Source of the DNA: Paenibacillus pini JCM 16418
Lineage (GTDB): Bacteria; Bacillota; Bacilli; Paenibacillales; Paenibacillaceae
Direction: 5' to 3'
Assembly: GCF_000576305.1 (NCBI RefSeq)
Contig: NZ_BAVZ01000001.1
Location: 248,001 to 312,000 of the forward strand
DNA length: 64,000 nt
In this document: positions 50,101 to 60,100 of the stretch, piece after piece
Layout of the letters: each line of letters begins with the position of its first letter
Numbering within the stretch: position 1 is the stretch's first letter
The notes under the pieces: generated by a model
What the model saw: the letters and a program-made list of their open reading frames with translations, nothing else
What the model was told of the DNA's origin: nothing
Databases searched by the model: none
Program-made: the position numbers and the translations under genes

Positions 50101-52407
50101 GTAGCGATGGAGCAAATCATAACCGCGATTAGAGACCAGGATAAATCGAATGCAGGTATATGTGGTGTCATACATGCCGCGGGCGTGCCGGGAAATCAAA
50201 TGCTGAATGAACAGCAGGAAACAGAGTTTAAACGTGTATTATCTCCGAAAGTAGAAGGAACGATGGTACTGGATCAATTACTTCATGGTGAGGCATTAGA
50301 TTTCTTTATTCTTTGTTCATCACTAGCAACTTTTTTCCCAGCACCAGGTCAAGGAGATTACATCGCGGCGAATACTTACTTGGATGCTTATGCAGCGATG
50401 AAGAGTAAGCAGGGCACTAGAACCATTACGATCAATTGGTCCACTTGGAAGGAACGTGGCATGGCTGTCAAAGCCGGTTTTGCTGTTGATACCTTGATGA
50501 GAGCACTTCGGACGGAAGAGGCGATGAGCCAGTTTGATCTAATCGTTAACAAGGACGTCAGTCAAGTGCTGATCGGCTCGCTTGATTTCGATTCTAGATT
50601 GATCCGGCTGCTGCCTGAAATGCCATATCGTATGCATGATTCTATTATTTACGAATTGGAGTTAGGGACAAAGAGCCGAGCTAACATTACAGCACAAGCA
50701 GGAATGCTATGTTCGACAACAGCAGCAGGTTCATCCATGGGTACGAATTCACGAGCATCTAATGGCGTAGCCCGTGTTGTGCAGCTATCAGGTAGAGAGA
50801 ATGGAATATACAGCGATGCAGAGCGAATTACAGCTCAGGTATGGGCAGAAACACTTGGCATCTATGATATGAATGTGTACCACAATTACTACGAAATGGG
50901 AGGCGATTCAGTACTTGGTATTCGTATCGTAAACACGTTAAATAAACAGCTTCAAATCCGATTGCATCCAGGCGACTTACTAACACGGCTAACGGTTGAA
51001 CAATTTGGTGCTTTTTTGGAATCCATGATTACCCCCGAATCTAGCAATACCATGGGCATTCCTATTGCATCCATTCAAGAGAGTTATCCGTTATCTTCTG
51101 CACAAAATCGAATGTTTGTGGTCGATCGGTTGGAAGGGGCAAGTATCGTTTATAATCATCCACGCTTTCTGTACTTAAAAGGTGAACTCGATGTGCAGCG
51201 GTTTACGGATGCCGTTCATACGCTTGTGATGCGACATGAGGCGTTCCGCACTACCTTTGAGCTCACGGACACTGGACCCATGCAGCGGATTGAGCGAGAT
51301 TCCACATTCTCTATTCCATATTCGGAGGGTACAGAAGCGGAATTACCATACAAGATTTCGGCATTTATTCGTCCCTTTGATTTAAGCCGTACACCGCTAC
51401 TACGTATTGAGCTCGTCAAGCTAACGCATAACAAGCATTTTCTTCTATTTGATATGCATCATATGATCTGCGATGGGGTGTCGCTGGACACGTTTCTTGC
51501 AGAGCTATCGCTTCTATACGCTGGGAAGCTACTACCTTCCTTATCCATTCAGTATAAGGATTACGCAGTCTGGCAGAACAATAGGCTTGCCGAAGATGCG
51601 TATCAAAGAGAAAAAACTTTTTGGAGTAAGGAATTTGAAGATGGTGTTCCTATTCTGCAATTGCTCACGGATTATCCACGAATTAGTAGGAAGAGCACAG
51701 AAGGGGAGCAACTATCGTTTATGGTGGAAGCTGCTGTTGTAAAGGAGCTTGAACAGGTGGCTTCAGATTTGGGAGCTTCATTATATATGGTTCTACTCGC
51801 AGCCTTCCATGTTCTGCTCTATAAATACTCAGGACAAGAGGATATTGTAATCGGTTCAGCTGTAATGGGGCGCTCTCATGCAGATGTACAGTCGGTTTTC
51901 GGCGTGTTTATCAATATGTTACCTCTGCGAAACCATGTGGAGCCTTCTTCAACCGTTGGGCAATTTATCGGAAAGGTACGAGATCATACAATAAGAGCCT
52001 TTGATCATCAGGATCTGCCTTTTGAAATCATCGTCGAACAGACCTCTACCCATCGGGACCTTAGCCGTCATCCGATGTTCGATGTCTCGTTTATATTGCA
52101 AAATACCGGATCCAAACGAATGGACATGGACGGGGTGGATGTATCAGAATACCCGCACCATGCCGGTGTATCTAAACTGGATGTAGCGCTTGAAGGTATT
52201 TTGCAAGAGGAAGGAATGCTCTTTCATTTGGAATATAGCAGTGCTCTCTTCAAACAACACACGATGGAGCAGTGGGCTGACGATTATGCAGAGCTATTAA
52301 GATCTTTACCATCTGTCCTATCCTCGTCGATCCAACAGCTTGAATTAGAAAGTGAAAGACAAGGAAACTTTTTCGGTACTGAAACCGAGCTGGAGTTTGA
52401 ATTTTGA
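47128..52407 (+). CDS. Hybrid synthase KS-KR-ACP-C
   Basis: A 1759-residue second extension module joined to a peptide-bond-forming domain. An N-terminal helical hairpin (1-33; KSILEHTASGRMDKQAALEVL) fits a docking domain. KS (38-465; DTACSSGL near 211, ETHGTGT, KPNIGH), flanking subdomain, KR (about 690-1190; ITGGLGDIG near 913, Tyr in GQGDYIAAN near 1077), ACP (about 1220-1295; EMGGDS) and a full condensation domain (about 1310-1740; HHMICDG near 1445) follow. No AT. The C domain should join the polyketide to the amino acid held on the NRPS at 57.1 kb. The ATG at 47128 follows a GGTGGTGAG site. Confidence 0.93.
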   Translation: MEKVMKSILEHTASGRMDKQAALEVLELLRSKGQEPEEPIAIIGVASRLPGSDDSEQFWNLIQSGTDAIRQFPDERAVDIRDYLRFKGTPDEHIAFGEGAFLEDIDKFDYPFFRLSPKEASLMDPNQRLFMQVGYHALEDAGYGGDRLTGSRTGVYTGFSDTIKDKYQQMIVDVDPASVPISIAANLAAMIPTRLSYLLDLKGPTVLIDTACSSGLVTVHMACQGIRQGDCDMAVAGAVKIHTVPIVTDVFTTGVESSDYRTRTFDEHADGAGIGEGCVAVVLKSLKQAVQDGDQIYAVIKGSALNQDGTSMGITAPNPEAQTDVITRAWEKAGVDPESISYIETHGTGTELGDVLEMEGLKNAFARFTDKKNFCAIGSVKPNIGHLYECAGMANLLKAVLALKYKELPPTIHFGQPNRKIDFIDSPIYINAKLREWKSQEKRRCGVSSFGFSGTNCHLILEEAPTQREERMPKPVPENIQPFVLTLSAKTKSALNELTLKYVEWLSVEGEIDLHDLCFTANNGRGHFEHRLAFVFKDAVELKQQLEIFRSLKGSWQFDRLPKGVQYGAHRISGQQQLNTQQSGDLTEGERRQKSAEANTQLHEWLKQQDWTTEHAEKLGNDYVSGARINWELLYSSPKVQNYSLPLYPFEGHRCWLDIPKVISQPSYSARDAMHYQLGWVAAPKLESIGSLISIESQAVLILKSAQDLGWGKRISDGFRDKGYPVIEVQLGSSTAFIHHGQHVDMQGCQEDFDQLFTDLKGRYHLEHIVYVGANAPLETKGEQGEASTDEIYLFRAVKALQSDYSERSLKLSLLTNQAFVVDDKEVSIHAERAVMTGLGKAIAKENPDWLCKAMDTDDDADVEAVLEELLHVDKEYQIAIRQGQRYALELQPMDPSRLKDDPLVIREGGIYIITGGLGDIGLEMAKYLASRQNVNLALISRTAFPNREQWPQILEEGTDTHDLRSRIEEVMAIEALGSKVYCYAGDVSDVVAMEQIITAIRDQDKSNAGICGVIHAAGVPGNQMLNEQQETEFKRVLSPKVEGTMVLDQLLHGEALDFFILCSSLATFFPAPGQGDYIAANTYLDAYAAMKSKQGTRTITINWSTWKERGMAVKAGFAVDTLMRALRTEEAMSQFDLIVNKDVSQVLIGSLDFDSRLIRLLPEMPYRMHDSIIYELELGTKSRANITAQAGMLCSTTAAGSSMGTNSRASNGVARVVQLSGRENGIYSDAERITAQVWAETLGIYDMNVYHNYYEMGGDSVLGIRIVNTLNKQLQIRLHPGDLLTRLTVEQFGAFLESMITPESSNTMGIPIASIQESYPLSSAQNRMFVVDRLEGASIVYNHPRFLYLKGELDVQRFTDAVHTLVMRHEAFRTTFELTDTGPMQRIERDSTFSIPYSEGTEAELPYKISAFIRPFDLSRTPLLRIELVKLTHNKHFLLFDMHHMICDGVSLDTFLAELSLLYAGKLLPSLSIQYKDYAVWQNNRLAEDAYQREKTFWSKEFEDGVPILQLLTDYPRISRKSTEGEQLSFMVEAAVVKELEQVASDLGASLYMVLLAAFHVLLYKYSGQEDIVIGSAVMGRSHADVQSVFGVFINMLPLRNHVEPSSTVGQFIGKVRDHTIRAFDHQDLPFEIIVEQTSTHRDLSRHPMFDVSFILQNTGSKRMDMDGVDVSEYPHHAGVSKLDVALEGILQEEGMLFHLEYSSALFKQHTMEQWADDYAELLRSLPSVLSSSIQQLELESERQGNFFGTETELEFEF

Positions 52408-52461
52408 CCAAGCGGCGGCCAATGAGCCACATGCAGAAAATAATAAAGGAGAGTAGATGAA

Positions 52462-53319
52462 ATGATTAAAGTCGTAGGTGTCATCGGTGCAGGAGTCATG
52501 GGCATCGGGGTATCACAGAGTTTGGCACAAGGCGGTTTTCAGGTCAAGATGATCGATGTCTCTGAGGCTGCATTAACGAAAGCCAAGGAGGAAATTTATA
52601 ACAATGTAAGAATGCAGGCATTTTTTGATAAAACGCTTGCCCCTGATGCTCCTGAAAAAGTATTAGAGTCTATCGAATTTTCTACGGATTATGATCTGCT
52701 GCATGATGCTGATTTTGTTGTCGAGAATGCGACTGAGAAATGGGAGATTAAGAAGGAGATTTATCCTAAGCTAGATGCAATTTGCCCAGAGCACTGTGTG
52801 TTCGCAGTGAATACCTCCTGTATTTCAATTACTCGAATCGGAGCATTGACGAAGCGTGCAGATCGTATTCTTGGAATGCACTTTATGAACCCCGTACCAC
52901 TGAAACCTATGGTTGAAGCGATAAGGGGACACTACACCACTGAAGAAACCATACAAACCGCAAGGGATCTGCTGCATGCCATGAACAAGGAATGCATCGT
53001 CGTCAATGACATGCCAGGCTTTGTATCCAACCGGGTACTGATGCTCACAATTAATGAAGCAATCTTTCTCATTCAGGATCAGGTGTCTACAGCTGAAGAT
53101 GTGGATACGTTATTCAAGACTTGCTTCGGTCACAAGAGTGGTCCGCTGGAGACGGGTGATCTTATCGGGCTGGACACGATCCTGTATTCCATTGAGGCTT
53201 TGTATGAAGCGTATAACGATAGTAAATATCGTCCGTGTCCATTGCTGAAGAAAATGGTGGATGCGGGTTACCTCGGAAGAAAAAGCGGCAAAGGATTTTA
53301 CGAATATCAGGTTTCCTAA
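52462..53319 (+). CDS. 3-Hydroxyacyl dehydrogenase of hydroxymalonyl-ACP pathway (FkbK type)
   Basis: A 285-residue NAD-dependent enzyme of the 3-hydroxybutyryl-CoA dehydrogenase family. GVIGAGVMGIGVSQ is the dinucleotide site. Catalytic Ser is in NTSCIS, His in GMHFMNP and Asn in the same FMNPVP helix. In this context it should oxidise the primary alcohol of glyceryl-ACP to an aldehyde-level intermediate. It is the first gene of the cassette with ACP, acyl dehydrogenase and FkbH-like partner. ATG at 52462 follows AAAGGAGAG. Confidence 0.9.
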   Translation: MIKVVGVIGAGVMGIGVSQSLAQGGFQVKMIDVSEAALTKAKEEIYNNVRMQAFFDKTLAPDAPEKVLESIEFSTDYDLLHDADFVVENATEKWEIKKEIYPKLDAICPEHCVFAVNTSCISITRIGALTKRADRILGMHFMNPVPLKPMVEAIRGHYTTEETIQTARDLLHAMNKECIVVNDMPGFVSNRVLMLTINEAIFLIQDQVSTAEDVDTLFKTCFGHKSGPLETGDLIGLDTILYSIEALYEAYNDSKYRPCPLLKKMVDAGYLGRKSGKGFYEYQVS

Positions 53320-53349
53320 TTTAAATTATAAATAAAGGTGGAATATGAA

Positions 53350-53592
53350 ATGGAAGAGACAAAAGTAAAAGTGAAGGCATTTTTATCCCGATTTTTCAGA
53401 AAAAGCGAGATTGCTGATGATGATGATATTTTCGCACTAGGCTTTGTAAATTCATTATTTGCAATGCAGCTCGTGATGTTTTTAGAAAAGGAATTTTCGC
53501 TACGTATTCAGCCAGCTGATCTGGATTTTAAAAACTTCCGTTCGATAAATTCTATCGTTGAATTGGTAGAGCGCCTTAAACAACCAGCATAA
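53350..53592 (+). CDS. Discrete acyl carrier protein (FkbJ type)
   Basis: An 80-residue carrier protein. The phosphopantetheine Ser lies in LGFVNSLFAMQLV, near residue 38, a variant of the usual DSL motif that is typical of FkbJ-like carriers. It should hold the glyceryl and then hydroxymalonyl unit. I start at ATG 53350, with AAAGGTGG 8 bases upstream, rather than the in-frame GTG inside that ribosome site. Confidence 0.9.
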   Translation: MEETKVKVKAFLSRFFRKSEIADDDDIFALGFVNSLFAMQLVMFLEKEFSLRIQPADLDFKNFRSINSIVELVERLKQPA

Positions 53593-53608
53593 GAAGGGGG
53601 ATTAGGAG

Positions 53609-54748
53609 ATGAGCAGCGGCAGCGCAATACAGCAGTTGGCAGGCAGAGAGGCATTTAGATCCTTTGCTGAACGGTATATCGTGCATGAGGCGGATCGTTG
53701 GGACAGTGAAGAAGCCATTCCTCAATCAATCATTCAGCAAATGGGAGCGGAAGGATATCTAGGCGCAGTCATTTCGAAGGAATTTGGCGGACTTGAACTG
53801 GATATGAAGTCGCTGGGAGCACTTAGTGAGGAAATGGGAAGAGCCTGTTCTTCGGTCCGAAGCCTGCTAACGGTGCATGGAATGGCAAGTATAGCGGTTG
53901 AGCGCTTCGGTACCGCGGAGCAGAGACAGAAGTGGCTCCCATTGCTGGCTTCCGGTCAAACGATAGGTGCTTTTGGATTAAGTGAAGCAGGAGCTGGTAC
54001 AGATACTAAAGCGATCACGACCACAGCAACGATCACGGAAGAAGGATACGTGCTTGAAGGCGGCAAGAAATGGATTACCTTTGGCCAAATCGCTGATTTA
54101 TTTCTCATTTTCGCAAAATTAGATGGGGAGCCAACGGCATTCCTTGTTCCACGGACCACCCCGGGACTCTCGATTGATCACCTCAAGGGGATCTTTGGTA
54201 CAACAGCCTCGATGATCGCGGAGCTTCGGATGGAGAACTGTCTAATTCCACATGAAGCAATCCTTGGAAGTAAAGGATTGGGTGTTCCGTATATCGCTAT
54301 GAGTTGTTTGGATTATGGTCGATATACGATTGCTTGGGGATGTGTAGGTATTTTGCAGGCATGCCTTGATGCTTGTCTAAGCTATACGAGCAAGCGGGAA
54401 ACATTTGGTACGCTGCTGAAGAATCAACAGCTCATTCAGAAGATGATTACGGAGATGACCGTCAACACCAAAGCCGCGCGTTTGCTATGCGAAGATGCGG
54501 GTCGATTGAAGGATGAGGGCGACTCGCAAGGTCTTTTGGCGACATGGGCAGCTAAATATTTTGCATCGATCTCCGCAACCAAAGCTGCCAATGAAGCAGT
54601 CCAGATTCATGGTGCGAATGGCTGTAGCCGTGATTATCCGGTACAGCGTTACTTACGCGATGCGAAGGTCATGGAAATTATCGAAGGCACCACACAAATG
54701 CATGAATTAGTCATTTCATCTGATGCATACAGTCTCAGCGATTTTTGA
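53609..54748 (+). CDS. Acyl-ACP dehydrogenase (FkbI type)
   Basis: A 379-residue flavoenzyme of the acyl-CoA dehydrogenase family. FGLSEAGAGTDTK is the substrate-binding segment, KWITFGQIADLFL follows, and the C-terminal VQIHGANG...RDAKVMEIIEGTTQ contains the probable catalytic Glu. In this setting it should oxidise the aldehyde-level intermediate to the carboxylic acid, giving hydroxymalonyl-ACP. It lies 16 bp after the carrier gene, with AAGGGGGATTAGGAG upstream. Confidence 0.92.
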   Translation: MSSGSAIQQLAGREAFRSFAERYIVHEADRWDSEEAIPQSIIQQMGAEGYLGAVISKEFGGLELDMKSLGALSEEMGRACSSVRSLLTVHGMASIAVERFGTAEQRQKWLPLLASGQTIGAFGLSEAGAGTDTKAITTTATITEEGYVLEGGKKWITFGQIADLFLIFAKLDGEPTAFLVPRTTPGLSIDHLKGIFGTTASMIAELRMENCLIPHEAILGSKGLGVPYIAMSCLDYGRYTIAWGCVGILQACLDACLSYTSKRETFGTLLKNQQLIQKMITEMTVNTKAARLLCEDAGRLKDEGDSQGLLATWAAKYFASISATKAANEAVQIHGANGCSRDYPVQRYLRDAKVMEIIEGTTQMHELVISSDAYSLSDF

Positions 54749-54767
54749 AGAGAAGGGAAGAGGAGCC

Positions 54768-55835
54768 ATGACAGTCAATCTTAATTCGGTAATTCAAACA
54801 GAGCAGATAGCCAAAATCAAATGCTTGGTCTGGGATCTGGATCATACGCTCTGGAACGGGGTTCTCCTTGAAGATGGAGAGGTTAGTCTCAAAGAAGGTG
54901 TGGCAGATATCGTTAAGGAGCTTGATCGTAGAGGCATTCTTCAATCGATAGCGAGCAAAAATGATTATCAGCATGCGATGGAGCGTCTGCGTACATTTGG
55001 ATTGGATGAATATTTTCTGTATCCGCAAATCCATTGGAGTGCGAAATCCATTTCCATTGAAAGCATAGTGAAATCTCTGAATATCGGAATGGATACGATC
55101 GCTTTTATTGATGATCAACCGTTCGAAAGGGATGAAGTCAAGCAAGCGCTGCCGACGATCCGATGTTATGATGCTGCGAATATTGCGGAGCTGTTAGATG
55201 ATGCTGACTTTAACCCTGAGTTTGTCACGGATGATTCGAAGCAAAGACGTTTCATGTACCGCAGCGATCAAGTACGCAAAGAGCTGGAGGAGCAGTATGA
55301 GGGGCCGCAGGAGGAATTTCTAGCCTCCCTTCAGATGAAGTTTACCATTGCACCTGTTGGACCTGGTGATCTACAGCGTGCTGAGGAGCTGACTGTACGA
55401 ACGCATCAGCTCAATACAACGGGATATACGTACTCTTATGAAGAATTAGATGCGCTGCGTCAATCTCCAAATCACAAGCTCTTGATCGCAGGTCTGGATG
55501 ATATATACGGAAGCTACGGCAAAATAGGCCTGCTTCTACTTGAATGTAGTGAGAAGGTATGGACGCTGCAGCTCTTGCTGATGTCGTGCAGAGTCATGTC
55601 TCGTGGTGTTGGTTCCATCATGCTGAATCATGTGATTCGAATGGCGAAGGAAGCGGGCGTTGTTCTTCAAGCGAAGTTAGTACCTAATGATCGAAATCGG
55701 ATGATGAGCATTACGTATCATTTTGCTGGATTTCAAGAAGTGGAACGGACAGGTGAAATGGTTCTGTTCGAGCATCAAATGGAAGCTATTCCATCCACTC
55801 CAGATTATGTAGATGTGCAGGTTCAGTCATTGTAA
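54768..55835 (+). CDS. FkbH-like HAD enzyme, glyceryl-ACP formation
   Basis: A 355-residue fusion of a haloacid-dehalogenase domain (CLVWDLDHTLWNG with both Asp residues, ASKND, FIDDQPFERDEV) and a C-terminal GNAT-like fold (about 190-340). In FkbH and ZmaN-type pathways it loads a glyceryl group from 1,3-bisphosphoglycerate onto the carrier protein with loss of phosphate. The start at ATG 54768 (MTVNLNS) lies after AAGAGGAG; upstream codons overlap the previous gene. It completes the hydroxymalonyl-ACP cassette. Confidence 0.92.
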   Translation: MTVNLNSVIQTEQIAKIKCLVWDLDHTLWNGVLLEDGEVSLKEGVADIVKELDRRGILQSIASKNDYQHAMERLRTFGLDEYFLYPQIHWSAKSISIESIVKSLNIGMDTIAFIDDQPFERDEVKQALPTIRCYDAANIAELLDDADFNPEFVTDDSKQRRFMYRSDQVRKELEEQYEGPQEEFLASLQMKFTIAPVGPGDLQRAEELTVRTHQLNTTGYTYSYEELDALRQSPNHKLLIAGLDDIYGSYGKIGLLLLECSEKVWTLQLLLMSCRVMSRGVGSIMLNHVIRMAKEAGVVLQAKLVPNDRNRMMSITYHFAGFQEVERTGEMVLFEHQMEAIPSTPDYVDVQVQSL

Positions 55836-55866
55836 TGATTCGAATATGAAAGGAGGTTCATGCTAC

Positions 55867-57119
55867 ATGGAAAAGATAGCTTTTCTATTTCCCGGTCAGG
55901 ATCTCATTACATCGGAATGGGTCAGAGCTTATTTGATCGATTCACGATTGCAAAACAGACGTTTGAGGAAGCAGGAGATATTCTAGGATATGATCTGGCG
56001 AGTCTGTGCTTCTCAGGCAGCATGTCTGATCTCAATCAGCCATCTCGTATGCAGCCGGCTCTATTGACGGCAAGCGTAGCCGCTTATCGTGTGTTTATGC
56101 AGGAAATTGGCGTAACTCCAGATTTTTGTGCAGGTCATAGCTTAGGGGAGTATTCCGCACTGACATGTGCCGGAGCGATTCGTTTCTCGGATGCTGTGCG
56201 CCTTGCTGAGGTGCGTGGAACCTTAGCGCAGAAGTATGCAGATGAATGTGATGGTGCGATGAGTATCATTGACCAAGTATCGGCTTCGCAGCTTGAGGCG
56301 TGGTGTAATGAACTGGGGAAGCAAGGATCTGTAGCGTCAGTGAGCTGCTACAATGCTGAATTACAAGCGGCCATTTCAGGTTCGAGCGCGGGTGTTTATG
56401 CAATTGAAGACCTGGTTCTGGAAAATGGGGGTAACGTTACACCTTTAATGATGAGCGCACCTTTTCATTCACAATGGATGGAGCCGGTTGTGGCACAATT
56501 TAGATCGACGTTGTCGGAAATCAGATACCAACATTTCAAAATGCCAGTCATTTCAAACGTAAGTGCCAAACCCTATCGAGGAAAAGATTCGATTGCTGGC
56601 CTGCTCGCGAGTCAACTTCTGCGTCCTGTTCAATGGCAGGCAACGCTAAAGTATCTCAAACGGATGGGTGTTACCATGGCGATTGAGCTGGGCCCGAAAA
56701 ATGTCTTGTCCGCACTGGTGAAGCTAGAAACCCCGGCTACTCGGACATATAGCTTTGATCAGGTCGCTGATCGGAATGAGTTATTCACAATGTTTGGCAG
56801 TAAGCCTGAATATACTAAGCATCGCTTGACGCTTCTGAATCGCATGCTCGCTGCTGCTGTTTCGCAACCGAATACGAATGAGAATCAAGAGTTGTTTCGT
56901 AGCGGAGTGGTTGAGCCGTACCAACGTATTGAGGAAATGGCTGAGCAAACGGAGCGGGACGGCATTCCCCCAAGTATGGAGCAGATCGAGGATGCATTCG
57001 GTATGTTACATACGATATTACGGACGAAGGGACTGTCTGAGATCGAGGTAGAGGACATCGTATATCGGATTAAAGAAGAGACGAGTCATCCTTATTTGCA
57101 GATTGCAGCAATGGTATAA
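55867..57119 (+). CDS. Discrete acyltransferase AT1, with one frame break
   Basis: A FabD/FenF-like acyltransferase acting in trans. ATG 55867 has AAAGGAGG upstream. A break at GG 55899-55900 is repaired by one G, giving FPGQGSHYIGMGQ and 417 residues. The nucleophile Ser is in GHSLGEYSAL near residue 92, the carboxylate Arg is in RGTLAQKY, and the catalytic His is in SAPFHS. Beyond the AT core (about 310) is a helical tail of about 100 residues with RSGVVEPY, shared with the second AT. Some core residues differ from malonyl enzymes, such as GAMSIIDQ where GTMAAVGG is usual, so it may serve the hydroxymalonyl-ACP unit. Specificity is inferred. Confidence 0.85.
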
Positions 57120-57132
57120 AGGAGGCAAAGCG

Positions 57133-60100
57133 ATGAAGGATCAATCGGGTGTACTTTCTGAACACACTGCTGAGTCACATATTGGAAGCAAGTATAACGA
57201 GGAAAGGGCGTATTGGCTTAAGGAGCTGAGTGGACCCATCACCATGGGTGGAGTACCTTCGGAAGTTTCTGAGAACCTTGATGAAGTAGGAAAAGCCCAT
57301 CGTAAACAATTGCTCTTTACGTTACCAGAGTCTTTAAGTACACGTCTGCTCCAAGTAAGTGGGAATTCAGATTTTGCTACATATGTCGTGCTGGCAGCGG
57401 CACTGGTATATATATTATTCCGTTATTCAGGTAAAAAAGATTTCATACTCGGTATGCCTCCATTCCGCAATGAACCGAGTGAACGTCCGCTTGCAGCCAT
57501 ACGAGCTCGTATTGACGGCAAGATGAGCTTTAAAGAACTGCTTAGCTCTATCAAACATTCCTGCTTGGGAGCGAAAAAGTATAAGAATGTGTCCATGAAT
57601 ACACTTCTTCCACAATTAGATGTTGAACGGTTATCCGATAGCTTGCCATTGTTTCGTTCAATGGCTGCCTTTCGGGGAGTGCATGAATGGAATGAATCCT
57701 CCCAAACATCATGCGATTTCATTTTTTCGAACTCAGGCTCTAGTATTCAGTTCGAAATTCTTTATCATTGTGGCCTATATCAGGAAGAAGCTGTGGAAAG
57801 ACTTGCGGCTCATTTCATTCAGGTTCTAGAACAAACTCTCTATCAGCCAGACATCCCGCTGCATGCTATCCAAATGCTGACGCGAGAAGAGCTTGAGTTG
57901 ATGCAGGCACAGAATCATACAGCAGTAGAGTACGATACAAATCGTACTCTGGATCAGCTGTTTGAAGAACAGGTACAAGAGACACCGGACGCAATAGCAA
58001 TCATATTTGACAGACAGCCGATGAGCTACAGCGAGATCAACCAACGTTCGAATCAAATCGCATGGATGCTACTCGAGAAGGGAGTGTCTCCTGGTGATCG
58101 AGTCGGATTGATGGTTAGACGCGGGTTCAATATGGTTACAGGCATTATTGCTGTGTTAAAAGCGGGTGCTTCATATGTACCAATGGACCCTGATTTCCCG
58201 TCTGAACGAATTCGTTACATGCTTGAGGACAGTCAATCACGGCTGTTGTTGACAGAATCGGATTGCCTACACAATTTTGGTGAACAAGACTCTGAAAATG
58301 AACAGATTCGTTTGGATCAAATTCATTGGAGTACCTACTCTACAATTACCCCTCCTTGTCTTCATCGCTCCGAAGATTTGGCTTATCTCATCTATACGTC
58401 AGGATCAACAGGTCAGCCGAAAGGTGTAATGATTGAGCATCAATCGGTTCACAATTTTGCAGTGGGGATGAAGCGAGAATTAGGGCTTACTCATGGGAAA
58501 CGAATTTTGAATCTAACGACCATTTCGTTTGATATCTTCGTGCTTGAGACACTAGTCCCTCTAATCTGTGGTATGACGGTCGTAATTGCTCCTGAAAAGG
58601 CACAAAAGGATCCATTACTCTTAAGTGGTCTTATCGAGGATACTGGGGTAGAAATGCTTCAAATGACACCGTCGCGGTTACAACTTTTTCTTGCCAGCGG
58701 ACTTGGTCTATCTTGCTTTGAGCAGCTAACGGATATCATGATCGGAGGAGAGGATTTCCCTCAGATGTTAGCGGATAGGCTAGCTGCACTGACGAAGGCA
58801 CGGATCTACAATATGTATGGTCCTACCGAAACAACGGTATGGTCAGCGATTGAGCGCATTTATAAAGGAACTGCGGTGTCACTAGGCAATCCGATTGCGA
58901 ACACACAATTATATATCGTCGACGAATTCCATTCGCTACAGCCGGCTGGCATTGAAGGTGAATTATGTATTGGTGGTGACGGCTTAGCTAGAGGGTACTG
59001 GGGTCGAGAAGGATTGACTATGGACAAATTCGTTCCCAATCCATTTGATCCAGGTACCTTGATGTATAACACAGGTGATTTAGCCCGTAGGTTATCGGAT
59101 GGGCGTATCATTTTTCTAGGAAGAAAGGACTTCCAAGTGAAAATTCGTGGTTATCGAATCGAGCTTGGAGAGATTGAACAGGTGTTATCTAAGATGGAAG
59201 GAATACATAGCTGCGCGGTAGCCGTTAGCCGAAACGGATCAGGCGATCCTGTTCTTACCGCTTACTACAGCGGAGATGCGGAACAGAGTAGCTATGCGCT
59301 ACGCTCTTGGCTATCTGCAACACTTCCCGATTATATGATTCCAGGACAATTTATGTACCTAGAAGAGATGCCAATGACACTGAATGGCAAGCTGGATAGG
59401 GGGCGCCTTCCTTCACCAGACTCGTTAAAGGGACTACTTCATATTTCGGCAGACGAACGTCCGCAGACAGAAGTGGAGGAAGCCATCCGCCAAATCTGGA
59501 CTGATATTCTCAAACGGGAAGAGATCAGCATATACGATAACTTTTTTGAAATAGGCGGAAATTCAACTCTAATCGTCATGGTATATGCCAAACTTGAACA
59601 GCTATATCCTGCGACTGTACAGGTAGCTGACTTATTCACGTATCCAACCATTGCTACTCTAGCAGAATGCATCACCCGTAGCTCCTTATCGCAGGAAGAA
59701 TATGTTGTTCCTTCCTTTATATTAGGTCAAGAGTATCTACATCGATTGGGTGAAGAAGCTGAGACTGACGTGCTGGAGGTGAGCGTTCCGCAGCAGTTTT
59801 ACAGTGAAGCTATCCATGCGGCGGAAAGTCGAAACGCAGACCTTTTTGATCTTACGGCAATGGCGTTTATCTATTCGCTGGCAGAAGCTGCAGATTGCGG
59901 AGATCTCTCCATTTCATATCTGAGGCAGGGAGAGAGGGGAATACACCCGCTTTACGTGGACTTCTTAAAAATTGAAACGATGGAAGAGCTTCTCGGCACA
60001 GTTAGAGAGCAGCGACTTTATATGAAGCAGCAGTCTGGCTTCTTGCCATCAAAGCAGGGTACCCGCGAAGGGGTGGAAGGTGAAGGTCTCAATCGCCCCA

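Noticed and set aside
43101..52407. In-line acyltransferase domains in the two KS-KR-ACP proteins
   Set aside because: Between KS and KR there is no GHSxG motif; the intervening region is the KS flanking subdomain and the KR structural half.
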